Below are positions 1 to 7,371 of a stretch of 10,292 nucleotides of DNA, piece by piece; position 1 is the first letter of the stretch; each line of letters begins with the position of its first letter. The position numbers were made by a program, and so were the translations under genes. The notes under the pieces are model-generated. The model had not been told where the DNA came from. It worked only from the letters and a program-made list of their open reading frames with translations, and searched no databases. This stretch comes from Campylobacteraceae bacterium (GTDB lineage Bacteria > Campylobacterota > Campylobacteria > Campylobacterales > Sulfurospirillaceae): contig JALUMZ010000145.1 of NCBI GenBank assembly GCA_027055635.1, forward strand, positions 1 to 10,292, in the 5' to 3' direction.

Positions 1-23
1 TTAAAGTTGAATTACCGTGTTGC

Positions 24-383
24 TCAATCTAAAACTATACCGTCTATAGCATTTTTTGCACAAAATTCTATATCATCTTCACTTTTGCCTAAAAGGAGAA
101 TTTTTGCATCAAACATGTACTCATTTGCTATGTTTTGAGCCTCTTTAGAAAAGTTTTTATCTACCAGCAGGAACGAGCTATTTGAAGCACTTGATAGAAT
201 CAACTCTTTGATATTTGATACCTTAACTCCAAAATCAATACTTTGATTTTTGCAATACCTTATAAGCTCTTTATTAAAATCAATAAAAATTATAGAGTTT
301 GGAGAGGTATTCTTTATCTCTTCTATATTTTTTATAAAATAAAATTTTCTATTTTCTATAAAGTCGTGACCAAATATCTCCAT
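24..383 (-). CDS. Conserved-looking hypothetical protein, 119 aa, last gene of the operon in view
   Basis: I cannot assign a function. The protein is soluble, with no signal peptide or membrane segment. Hydrophobic strands alternate with amphipathic helices (strands near residues 29-35, 51-55, 71-75, 93-99 and 113-118), which suggests a small alpha/beta Rossmann-like or half-barrel fold. No catalytic motif is evident. It resembles a small unnamed protein I associate with Campylobacterota genomes, but that is from memory. The open frame extends upstream to a TTG at 413, but the ATG at 383 is the better start: it overlaps the stop of the preceding gene by one base (TGATG) and has an AGG nine bases upstream, whereas the TTG would overlap that gene by 31 bases. 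It ends in TGA at 24-26. Only 23 bases follow in the window, with no hairpin terminator. Position implies co-transcription with rsmG and nuo. Confidence 0.75.
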   Translation of the reverse strand: MEIFGHDFIENRKFYFIKNIEEIKNTSPNSIIFIDFNKELIRYCKNQSIDFGVKVSNIKELILSSASNSSFLLVDKNFSKEAQNIANEYMFDAKILLLGKSEDDIEFCAKNAIDGIVLD

Positions 384-607
384 CACTTCAAACCTGCACA
401 CTCTTTTGAGCAATAAAACTTTCCATCTTTTATGATGGCATCTTTTTCACTAACAAAAACAGAGCATTTTACACACTCTACCATAGTATCACTATCGTTT
501 TGTCTATTTTTCTTTTTAGGTTGCTCTACTTTTCCTCTGCTACTTTTAAAAAACAGCGTATAAACTATAAAAACAACTACTGCAAAAACCAATAATTTAA
601 AAATCAT
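383..607 (-). CDS. PP0621-like small membrane-anchored protein with a four-cysteine motif
   Basis: A 74-residue protein in three parts. Residues 2-20 are a strongly hydrophobic membrane anchor, residues 21-40 a basic, polar linker rich in Lys, Arg and Gln, and residues 41-74 a cytoplasmic-looking mini-domain. That domain carries C45-x2-C48 and C66-x3-C70 around a short beta-like stretch, the pattern of a small zinc-binding knuckle. Layout and the FYCSKEC-type ending match the PP0621 family of uncharacterised bacterial proteins, in which the last metal ligand is often His; here it is Cys. Zinc binding is inferred from the cysteines. The ATG overlaps the rsmG stop by four bases (ATGA), with an AGGA nine bases upstream, so translation is probably coupled. 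Its role is unknown. Proximity to complex I may mean a membrane accessory or assembly role, or simple co-transcription. Confidence 0.8.
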   Translation of the reverse strand: MIFKLLVFAVVVFIVYTLFFKSSRGKVEQPKKKNRQNDSDTMVECVKCSVFVSEKDAIIKDGKFYCSKECAGLK

Positions 608-1182
608 ATTATCAAATCCTCTATAAATAGATATTGCCGATTGCCTCTTTTGTGGATTTGGTAATTTTTCATAGCTTTTACCTCCTTATCCACTTCTGAG
701 CCTTTGTAAAAGAGTAAGATTGTATCTTTGGATATAAAATTTTTGCATATATCTATAAGCAGACTGGTTTTTGTAACCGCTCTTGAAGTTATCAAATCAA
801 CATCAAAAGCTTCAACCTCTTCAACTCTTTGTGAAATTATATCAACATTTTCTAAATCCAAAGCACTTTTTGCTAAATGCAGAAAAGAACTTTTCTTTTT
901 TATAGGCTCAAAAAGGGTAAAATTTACCTCTTTTAGATACATAGCAAGTATAAGACCGGGAAATCCTGCTCCTGTTCCTATGTCTATGGCTGATTTGATT
1001 TTTTTATTTAAAAACTTTATAGGATAGATACTGTCAACTATATTTTCTTCTATCTGCTTTGGATTTTTTGCACCGGTTATGTTGTGAATTTTATTGTATT
1101 TTAGTATCAATTCGGTAAAGACTTTACAATTTTTATCAAAATCATCCGGCTTGATATATCTGTTCTTTGGTTTTATATCCAT
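604..1182 (-). CDS. rsmG: 16S rRNA (guanine-527-N7)-methyltransferase RsmG (GidB)
   Basis: A class I SAM-dependent methyltransferase that makes m7G527 in 16S rRNA, in the 530 loop of the small subunit; loss of the family enzyme gives low-level streptomycin resistance. Numbering from the upstream ATG at 1188, the frame shows the substrate-side motif YNKIHNITG (31-39), the SAM-binding loop IDIGTGAGFPG (68-78), the acidic end of strand 2 in LFEP (E94), a basic KKKS segment after it, and the SRAV motif (135-138). It is about 192 residues, close to the usual 200. I place the start at the second ATG (1182): an AGGA lies five bases before it, while the first ATG (1188) overlaps that same ribosome binding site. 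The first ATG would give a 4-base overlap with nuoN and is the alternative. Translation is probably coupled to nuoN upstream and to the PP0621-like gene downstream. Confidence 0.93.
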   Translation of the reverse strand: MDIKPKNRYIKPDDFDKNCKVFTELILKYNKIHNITGAKNPKQIEENIVDSIYPIKFLNKKIKSAIDIGTGAGFPGLILAMYLKEVNFTLFEPIKKKSSFLHLAKSALDLENVDIISQRVEEVEAFDVDLITSRAVTKTSLLIDICKNFISKDTILLFYKGSEVDKEVKAMKNYQIHKRGNRQYLFIEDLII

Positions 1183-1193
1183 TATCATCCTAT
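1183..1193 (-). promoter_or_regulatory. Ribosome binding site deciding the rsmG start
   Basis: On the minus strand the end of nuoN reads ATAGGATGATA followed by ATGG. The AGGA core (1188-1191) lies five bases before the ATG at 1182, an ideal spacing, and overlaps the ATG at 1186-1188 and the nuoN stop TGA (1185-1187). A ribosome finishing nuoN would therefore expose or occupy the rsmG initiation site. This favours Met3 of the longest frame as the true start. Confidence 0.6.
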
Positions 1194-2684
1194 AAATAGT
1201 GACTGATATGCAAACTTTGCAGTATCAATTAAGAAGTCTATACCGGGGAAATATGATATTAGAGTATTTCCAACTCCTCCCCAGATAATTAAAACAGCCA
1301 TTACTGCTATGATAAGCGGTGGTATTCCTTTTAGTGGTGGAACATTTGTCATCTCTGAACTAGGATAAAAATACATAAGAGCTATAAGTTTAAAATAGTA
1401 ATAAACAGATATAAATGTAGCAAGTATTCCGATGACAGCCAAGAGCGTATAGCCTGATTCTATCGCGCCTACAAATATGTAAAATTTTCCTATAAATCCG
1501 ATAGTTGAAGGGATACCCGCAAGAGAGAGCATAAATATACTCATCATAGCAGCCATATATGGTCTTATGTGTGAAAAACCTCTAAAATCTTCATAAGTAA
1601 CCCTTAAGTGGTCATCTGAAGCTATATATGATAGCATACCAAATGCACCCATAGAAGATAGAAAATATGCGATAAGATAGAATATTATAGAAGTTGCAGC
1701 ACTCTCACCTATGCTGTTTATAGAGACAAATGCTATTAGAAGATAACCGGTATGAACTATGCTTGAAGCAGCAAGCATTCTTTTTAAGCTCGTTTGAAAA
1801 ACCGCCAAAAAACTACCATAAAGCATAGTTAAAATAGCTACATAAAAGAGTATATCACTCCATATATTTTTCAGTTCATGAAAATCAACAAGTATAAATC
1901 TAAGTATAAAACCAAATATAGCGACCTTGAAAGTTGATGCCATAAAAGCAGTTATCGGCAGAGGTGCTCCATCATATACATCCATGGACCAATTTTGAAA
2001 AGGGAATGCTGCTATTTTAAAAAGAAATGTTATAAGTATAAGCATACCACCGGTTATAACAAGAGTCATATCTTGTGATTTATGTAAAGCTAAATAGCTT
2101 GATATTTCGATTATGTTGGTACTTTTTGCGCCCGCATATATAAGTACAATCCCTAGTAAGAACATAATACTAGCCATAGAACCAAGTATAAGATACCTAA
2201 AGCTTCCCTCAACTCTTCTTGTGTAATTTTTTTGAAATCCCACAAGAATGTATATGGATATTGATGCAATCTCTAAGGCAATAAAGGAGCTAAAGAGCTC
2301 TTTTGTCTCTACAAGGAGTATCATTCCAAATACAGAAAAAAGAAGTAAAGAGAAGATCTCTCCTCTTAGCATGTCTGACTTATCAAAATAGTGAGTTCCA
2401 ACCAAAACAGTGACTATGCCACCTGCTAAAATAATAGAGGTAAAATAGCCCGAAAAGGTATCAATAACAAACATAGAAGAGAAGAGATGAGCAAAAGGAG
2501 CTACAGAATAGACTTTTCCAAAATTTAGAGCATTTGCTATAAAAGACAAAATTAGAAAAAACAGGGTAACCCAAGAGAGTTTTGAGATATTAAAGCTTTT
2601 AATTGGGCTTAGCAACATCAAAACTACAGCTCCTGTGCCAACTGATATAAGAGGTAACAGATAGATTATATCATCATATTTCAT
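1185..2684 (-). CDS. nuoN: NADH-quinone oxidoreductase subunit N (antiporter-like membrane subunit)
   Basis: One of the three Mrp-antiporter-like subunits of the complex I membrane arm, each thought to carry one proton channel; it sits nearest the small core subunits. The 499-residue protein is almost wholly hydrophobic, with about 14 membrane helices, and has the normal family length. The channel residues are in place: E138 in the FIALEIAS helix, K223 in LFKIAAFPF on broken helix 7, K253 in the TFKVA helix and K400 in GFIGK, matching E133, K217, K247 and K395 of the E. coli subunit by position and context. The LKRMLAASSI segment (300-309) and the SLAGIP segment (387-392) are typical. The start overlaps the nuoM stop as ATGA. 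Its ribosome site is a G-run rather than a good AGGAG, so coupling to nuoM probably matters. It is the last complex I gene of the operon. Confidence 0.97.
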   Translation of the reverse strand: MKYDDIIYLLPLISVGTGAVVLMLLSPIKSFNISKLSWVTLFFLILSFIANALNFGKVYSVAPFAHLFSSMFVIDTFSGYFTSIILAGGIVTVLVGTHYFDKSDMLRGEIFSLLLFSVFGMILLVETKELFSSFIALEIASISIYILVGFQKNYTRRVEGSFRYLILGSMASIMFLLGIVLIYAGAKSTNIIEISSYLALHKSQDMTLVITGGMLILITFLFKIAAFPFQNWSMDVYDGAPLPITAFMASTFKVAIFGFILRFILVDFHELKNIWSDILFYVAILTMLYGSFLAVFQTSLKRMLAASSIVHTGYLLIAFVSINSIGESAATSIIFYLIAYFLSSMGAFGMLSYIASDDHLRVTYEDFRGFSHIRPYMAAMMSIFMLSLAGIPSTIGFIGKFYIFVGAIESGYTLLAVIGILATFISVYYYFKLIALMYFYPSSEMTNVPPLKGIPPLIIAVMAVLIIWGGVGNTLISYFPGIDFLIDTAKFAYQSLFIG

Positions 2685-4165
2685 GAAGCAACCCCCACTT
2701 TTAATATATCTAACAAATAGTGCTGTATGGTTGGTTCTATTTTATATAAGAACCAGTGAGGATATATACCCATAGCGATTATCACTGCCCCTAGACCAAA
2801 GATACCGAATATCTCTTTTTTGTCTAAATCCTTTAATTCGCTTATATCATTGTCGGTTTTTACAAGTATAGCTCTTTGGAATAGCCAGAACATAAAACTA
2901 GCTGCAACCAATACGGTCAATGCAGAAATCACCCCTACATAGTGGTTATATTGGAAGAGCCCTAAAATTATGAGCAGTTCCGAGACAAAACCATTTGTTC
3001 CGGGAAGTCCTACGATACAAAGAAGCATCAAAGCAAAGGCAACCGTCAAAAGAGGTGCTTTTTTGGCGATACCTCCTAAACCCGATATGGTTCTGATTCC
3101 CAAATAGTATTCAAGATTTCCAACTAATAAAAACAGTCCACCGGTTGCCATAGCATGTGCAACTATCAAAAAGGCCGCACCTGTCATGCCATAGGCATTA
3201 AGAGAGAAGATTCCCGCTGTGATAAAGGCTAGGTGTGATGCTGATGAGTAGGCAAACATCCTCTTTATATTTTGTTGCATCAATGCGGCAATTCCAAAGT
3301 AGATGAGCCCAAAAACTCCAAGTCCGACAAAGTATGGTGCAAACTCTACATATTGATGTGGAAACAAGGGGAGGACAAATCTAACTATTCCATAAATGCC
3401 TAGTTTTGCCATTATGGCCGATAGTATAAAGACACCGCCTGTGGGTGAGTTTGAGTATGTCTGCATAAGCCAAGTATGAAAAGGAAAGATAGGAATTTTT
3501 ATGGCAAATGCTATCATGAAGCCGAAAAACAGAAGTGTCCTTTGTAAATTTGATAAAATTGTAATTTGAACCAAATCACTCAACTGAAAACTCCAAACCC
3601 CAAATTCATTATAAAAAGCAACACCCAAATAGAGTATCGAGACGAGCATAAACAAAGAACCCATGATAGTATAGATGGTAATTTTTAGAGTAGAAAATAT
3701 CCTGTTTCCAGTCCCATAAATCCCTATAATCATAAAGACCGGCAGAAGCATTGACTCCCAAAAGAAGTAAAAAAGGACTAGATCCAAAGAGAGAAGTGCA
3801 CCTGTGACACCTGTTTGTATCAAAAGCATACTAGCCCAATAACCTTTTGCTTTTTTTGTTTTCCATAAAAAGAGATAACCAAGAGGTATCAAAGTAGTAA
3901 TCAACATCAAAATTATCATGGAAAATCCATCAACCCCCAAGCTATAGTATATACCATAAGAGGTGATCCAAGGATGAAATTCTCTAAACTGCATATAATC
4001 AGTCAAGCGGAACTGAAAAAATATACTCAAAGAGAGCAAAAAAACAACAACTGTTGTGGCAAATGCTATATTTCTAGTTACTTTCATATCCACAGGGAGA
4101 ATCAAAAGGATAAATGAGACAACAAGCGGTAAAAATATGATAAAAGATAAGAGTCCTATATCCAT
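2681..4165 (-). CDS. nuoM: NADH-quinone oxidoreductase subunit M (antiporter-like membrane subunit)
   Basis: The middle antiporter-like proton-pumping subunit of the complex I membrane arm. The 494-residue protein has the expected length and about 14 membrane helices. Visible functional residues are E137 in FFWESMLLP (TM5), K223 in FAIKIPIFPFHTWL (broken TM7), K254 in IMAKLGIYG (TM8) and E396 in NGFVSELL (TM12). These correspond to E144, K234, K265 and E407 of E. coli NuoM; the terminal Glu rather than Lys is what separates NuoM from NuoL and NuoN. The QNIKRMFAYSSASHLAF segment (298-314) is also characteristic. The start is four bases after the nuoL stop, with an AGGA seven bases upstream inside the end of nuoL. 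The stop overlaps the nuoN start. Confidence 0.97.
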   Translation of the reverse strand: MDIGLLSFIIFLPLVVSFILLILPVDMKVTRNIAFATTVVVFLLSLSIFFQFRLTDYMQFREFHPWITSYGIYYSLGVDGFSMIILMLITTLIPLGYLFLWKTKKAKGYWASMLLIQTGVTGALLSLDLVLFYFFWESMLLPVFMIIGIYGTGNRIFSTLKITIYTIMGSLFMLVSILYLGVAFYNEFGVWSFQLSDLVQITILSNLQRTLLFFGFMIAFAIKIPIFPFHTWLMQTYSNSPTGGVFILSAIMAKLGIYGIVRFVLPLFPHQYVEFAPYFVGLGVFGLIYFGIAALMQQNIKRMFAYSSASHLAFITAGIFSLNAYGMTGAAFLIVAHAMATGGLFLLVGNLEYYLGIRTISGLGGIAKKAPLLTVAFALMLLCIVGLPGTNGFVSELLIILGLFQYNHYVGVISALTVLVAASFMFWLFQRAILVKTDNDISELKDLDKKEIFGIFGLGAVIIAMGIYPHWFLYKIEPTIQHYLLDILKVGVAS

Positions 4166-4169
4166 GATG

Positions 4170-6053
4170 CTATCCTAATTTCAATATCAAATAGAGGCTG
4201 AAACTACTTATTCCAACCAACATAAAAAAAGCATAAGCTCTTGTGTTTGCACTCTGCATCCTACCAACTCTCCTACCCAAATTTATAAAACCATTTGATA
4301 GAGACATCACAGTTTTATCTATGATTCCATCATCTACAACTACTGCTATGAAGACACTTAACTTTTGAAGCCCCTTAACAAAAACAGCATCATATAACTC
4401 ATCTATATAGAATTTATTATAAATAATTCCCGAATATTTTACTTCTTGATTAAAATCATATTTGAAAAACTTTACATAAGCTACGCCAATGCCCATAAGA
4501 CCTGCAATAACACTTATACTCATAAAGATGATCTCTTGGGAATGCTCTACATGTAGAGATGATCCGCTCCAAACTTTGAGCCAATCATCTATCAAGTTTG
4601 TAGCACCAGTTACTTCTGGTAGTCCTATAAATCCAGCAAATCCAGCTCCAAATGCCAGTATAACTAATGGAGCTTTTATACTCCAGCCAAGAGGTTCAAT
4701 CTTTTTGTTGGTATAATTTTTTCCCTCAAAGGTGATAAAAAAGAGTCTAAACATATAGTATGCCGTAAGAGATGCTGTTAGGAGACCTATGGCATATATC
4801 AGATATTCGTGGTGTATATAAGCTTTGAGTAGTATCTCATCTTTGCTAAAAAATCCAGCAAAAGGTGGCATACCGCTGATAGAGAGAGTCGCAATTAACA
4901 TAACTGTATATATGAGTGGAAGTCTCTTTCTAAGCCCTCCCATTTTAAATATATTTTGTTCATGATGCAAGGCTATGATTATAGCTCCTGCACTCATAAA
5001 AAGAAGTGCTTTAAAGAAAGCATGTGTAAAGACATGAAAAAGTCCTGTGGAGTATGCTCCTAAACCAACAGCTATAAACATATAACCCAGCTGTGATATA
5101 GTCGAATATGCCAATATCTTCTTTATATCTGTCTGCCTCATAGCTATTATAGCTGCAAAAAGAGCCGAAAATGCTCCGATATAAGCTATAAAAAGTCCAA
5201 CATTTGGAATCAAATCATATAAAAAATGAAATCTAGCGACCATATATACACCGGCTGTTACCATAGTAGCTGCGTGAATTAAAGCAGAGACTGGTGTAGG
5301 ACCTGCCATAGCATCAGGTAACCAGACATATAGAGGTATTTGAGCTGATTTACCCATAGCTCCAATAAACAAGGATATGCCTATAATGGTTAAAACCGGA
5401 GTTGGAACAAGAGATACATAATCCTGAAGTGCATAGTAGTCAAATCCAAGTTTTCCCATATAAAAAAACATAGTAACGAGTCCCACTATAAAACCAAAAT
5501 CACCAACTCTATTTACTATAAAAGCCTTGTTTCCTGCTATCACATTTAGAGGTTCTTCAAAATAGAAACCAATCAAGAGGTAAGAGCATAGCCCTACACC
5601 TTCCCATCCTATGAACATTATAATTGGGCTGTTTGCCAAGACTAATAGGAGCATTGAAGCCATAAAAAGATTGAAATATGAAAAGAATTTTCCATAACCT
5701 TCATCATCTTTCATGTATTCGCTTGCATATATATGTATCATCGAGCCAATAAATGTAACGAAAAGCACCATAAAGATGGAGAGTTTGTCGCCTAAAAAGC
5801 CCATACTTATGATATATCCGTTAACACCAAGCCAAGTATATGGTTCATACATGTAGTCAGTTGCTCCATTGGCTAAAGAGATAAAAAAGATAAGTCCTAT
5901 GATAAAACTAGATATAGGTGCTAAGATTGCAAAAAAAGTAAAAACAGAGTTTGCAACTTTTTTAAATTTTATCGAGTATAGATACAGCAATCCTAAAAAG
6001 GCAGAACTGATGAGAGGTATTAAAACAATCCATGCTAAAAAATTGCTACTCAT
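4170..6053 (-). CDS. nuoL: NADH-quinone oxidoreductase subunit L (distal antiporter-like subunit)
   Basis: The distal proton-pumping subunit of complex I, with the long lateral helix that runs along the membrane arm. At 627 residues it is close to the E. coli length of 613. The core shows E151 in FIGWEGVGLCSYLL, K235 in GAMGKSAQIPLYVWLPDAM, H260 at the end of GPTPVSALIH, and K404 in AGFFSKDEIL, the residues linked to proton transfer in this subunit. The IKKILAYSTISQLGYMF segment (310-326) is typical. Towards the C-terminus comes YNKFYIDELYDAV (545-557), which opens the region of the lateral helix in the family, followed by the long helical region and a final membrane anchor near 606-625. The start overlaps the nuoK stop as ATGA, with AAGG six bases upstream. 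No truncation or substitution of key residues is seen. Confidence 0.97.
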   Translation of the reverse strand: MSSNFLAWIVLIPLISSAFLGLLYLYSIKFKKVANSVFTFFAILAPISSFIIGLIFFISLANGATDYMYEPYTWLGVNGYIISMGFLGDKLSIFMVLFVTFIGSMIHIYASEYMKDDEGYGKFFSYFNLFMASMLLLVLANSPIIMFIGWEGVGLCSYLLIGFYFEEPLNVIAGNKAFIVNRVGDFGFIVGLVTMFFYMGKLGFDYYALQDYVSLVPTPVLTIIGISLFIGAMGKSAQIPLYVWLPDAMAGPTPVSALIHAATMVTAGVYMVARFHFLYDLIPNVGLFIAYIGAFSALFAAIIAMRQTDIKKILAYSTISQLGYMFIAVGLGAYSTGLFHVFTHAFFKALLFMSAGAIIIALHHEQNIFKMGGLRKRLPLIYTVMLIATLSISGMPPFAGFFSKDEILLKAYIHHEYLIYAIGLLTASLTAYYMFRLFFITFEGKNYTNKKIEPLGWSIKAPLVILAFGAGFAGFIGLPEVTGATNLIDDWLKVWSGSSLHVEHSQEIIFMSISVIAGLMGIGVAYVKFFKYDFNQEVKYSGIIYNKFYIDELYDAVFVKGLQKLSVFIAVVVDDGIIDKTVMSLSNGFINLGRRVGRMQSANTRAYAFFMLVGISSFSLYLILKLG

Positions 6054-6370
6054 AGTGTGCCTTTTTGCTTTAGAGTATTATAATCATCTATATTTGCTGA
6101 TTTTTTCAATCTAAACATTGCAACTATCAATGATAAAAAGACAGCAGCTTCTGAAGCTGCTATTGCCATAACCATCATAGCGATAATCTGTCCATCTATA
6201 TCAGCAAAATATTTACTCAAAGTTACTAGCATTAGGTTGATAGCATTTAACATCAATTCTAAAGACATATAGATTATAAATATATTTTTTCTGCTTATAA
6301 GTCCTACAATGCCTAAACTAAAAAGTAAGATTGAGAGTGATATATAAGACATAAAAGAGGCTTCTATCAT
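6050..6370 (-). CDS. nuoK: NADH-quinone oxidoreductase subunit K
   Basis: A small three-helix subunit of the complex I membrane arm, homologous to mitochondrial ND4L and MrpC, which bridges the quinone-proximal subunits and the antiporter-like ones. It is 106 residues against about 100 in E. coli. The two buried glutamates needed for coupling are present and one helix apart: E38 in MSLELMLNAINL and E74 in AASEAAVFLSL, equivalent to E36 and E72 in E. coli. The DIDGQ loop (57-61) before helix 3 is typical. An AGGAG lies five bases before the ATG, which overlaps the nuoJ stop as ATGA; its own stop overlaps nuoL in the same way. A second ATG at codon 7 is possible but has no better ribosome site. 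Confidence 0.97.
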   Translation of the reverse strand: MIEASFMSYISLSILLFSLGIVGLISRKNIFIIYMSLELMLNAINLMLVTLSKYFADIDGQIIAMMVMAIAASEAAVFLSLIVAMFRLKKSANIDDYNTLKQKGTL

Positions 6371-6873
6371 CTTCTCTCCTTTTTTCTTGCCAACACAATT
6401 GAGCCTATAAGTGCCACCAAAAGTAGTATCGAGATAGCTTCAAAAGGGAGAAGCCATCCTCTAAAGAGTGCATTTCCTAGCATCTTTATGTCTCCAAAAT
6501 TATCAATTTTTGTGCTAAAATCTTCTATGTGGGGCATTCTTGCAAAGGCAGTAAATAATAGGTAATCCATAGGTGCTAACACAATGGCGATAAGTAGCAT
6601 AGTCATATATTTATTAGGCTCTTTTGGAGTGTGATCCTGTCTGATGTTTAAAAACATGATAATAAAGAGCAAAAGCGCGATAATAGCACCCGCATATATT
6701 ATGATTTGCACCATAAATAAAAATGAAGCACTGAGTAGCGCATATAGACCCGCAAGAGCCATGACAGTTACTACAAAACTAAGCGCACTGTGCATCGTGC
6801 TTGATAGCGTGATCATTCCAACTGCTCCTGTGAGGGCAAATAGTGATAGTATTAAGAAAAGAATATCCGTCAT
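6367..6873 (-). CDS. nuoJ: NADH-quinone oxidoreductase subunit J
   Basis: A membrane subunit homologous to mitochondrial ND6, with five predicted helices. Its third helix carries the pi-bulge that switches during turnover and links the quinone site to the proton channels. It is 168 residues against 184 in E. coli. The helix 3 signature is clear: FLFMVQIIIYAGAIIALLLF (51-70), with Y60 at the conserved bulge tyrosine, followed by IIMFLN. The last helix (near 143-162) starts after FRGWLLPFEA, also typical. The ATG overlaps the nuoI stop as ATGA and has AGGG seven bases upstream. The protein ends in a very basic RKKERR tail on the cytoplasmic side, partly encoded by the ribosome binding site of nuoK. 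Confidence 0.96.
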   Translation of the reverse strand: MTDILFLILSLFALTGAVGMITLSSTMHSALSFVVTVMALAGLYALLSASFLFMVQIIIYAGAIIALLLFIIMFLNIRQDHTPKEPNKYMTMLLIAIVLAPMDYLLFTAFARMPHIEDFSTKIDNFGDIKMLGNALFRGWLLPFEAISILLLVALIGSIVLARKKERR

Positions 6874-7370
6874 AGTTCATCCCTAAAAGCTTTATTTGCC
6901 AATAATTTTTCTCTGTTTAGCACAAAATCCTCTCTTTTGGTGGCAACAAAACTAAAAATTCCTGTATCCATCCTGATGGCATCACATGGACAAGCTTCCG
7001 CACAGCCACCGCAAAATACGCACTCTAGCAAATCTATATTGAATAACGCCGGCATTTTTTCATCTATTCCATCTTCTCGTTCAGTCGCTTCTATAAATAT
7101 ACAATCAGAAGGACAGGCAGTGGCACACATAAAACATGCCACACATCTTATAGAGCCGTCATCTCTGTGTGTTAATCTGTGTACACCTCTATATCTGCTT
7201 GTTATATCTGTTGGTTGCATCTCTGGATAACATTCTGTCTTAATATTTGAGGTGTCTTTTAGGTTTTTTGCAAAGTGAGATATAGTTGTTTTCATACCTG
7301 AAAATATAGCGGGTAGATAGAGTCTGTCTTTTAAGCTTTTACCATATCTTGGAACTATTTTTATACCCAT
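6870..7370 (-). CDS. nuoI: NADH-quinone oxidoreductase subunit I, 2x[4Fe-4S] ferredoxin-like
   Basis: A peripheral-arm subunit holding clusters N6a and N6b, which pass electrons towards N2 and the quinone. The 166-residue protein has both complete binding motifs: C76-x2-C79-x2-C82-x3-C86-P and C117-x2-C120-x2-C123-x3-C127-P. Extra cysteines C90 and C129 sit just after each motif, outside the classical ligand set. The N-terminal stretch with YRGVHRLTHRDDGSIRC (60-76) matches the family element that packs against NuoH. There is no membrane helix; the subunit is held to the membrane arm through NuoH. The start lies one base after the nuoH stop, with a GGAG six bases before the ATG, the best ribosome site in the operon together with that of nuoK. 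The stop overlaps nuoJ. Confidence 0.97.
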   Translation of the reverse strand: MGIKIVPRYGKSLKDRLYLPAIFSGMKTTISHFAKNLKDTSNIKTECYPEMQPTDITSRYRGVHRLTHRDDGSIRCVACFMCATACPSDCIFIEATEREDGIDEKMPALFNIDLLECVFCGGCAEACPCDAIRMDTGIFSFVATKREDFVLNREKLLANKAFRDEL

Positions 7371-7371
7371 A

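Noticed and set aside
1..30. Possible end of a convergent plus-strand gene or start of another minus-strand gene at the left edge
   Set aside because: Only nine codons (ending TAA at 30-32) are open in the plus frame and a minus-strand TTG frame stops at once; there is too little sequence to support either.
383..413. Longer version of the last gene starting at TTG 413
   Set aside because: It would use a rare start codon and overlap the PP0621-like gene by 31 bases, while an ATG at 383 has a 1-base TGATG junction and an upstream AGG.
728..1027. Plus-strand open frame of 99 codons opposite rsmG
   Set aside because: It lies wholly over conserved rsmG motifs on the other strand, has no ribosome site, and its composition is what the antisense of an AT-rich gene gives.
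5869..6114. Plus-strand open frames opposite nuoL/nuoK and similar ones opposite nuoJ, nuoH and nuoG
   Set aside because: All sit inside well-supported membrane or iron-sulfur protein genes on the other strand, and none has gene-like sequence or context.
6937..7230. Plus-strand open frame of 97 codons opposite nuoI
   Set aside because: It is antisense to the two cysteine motifs of nuoI, has no recognisable domain, and no promoter or ribosome site.
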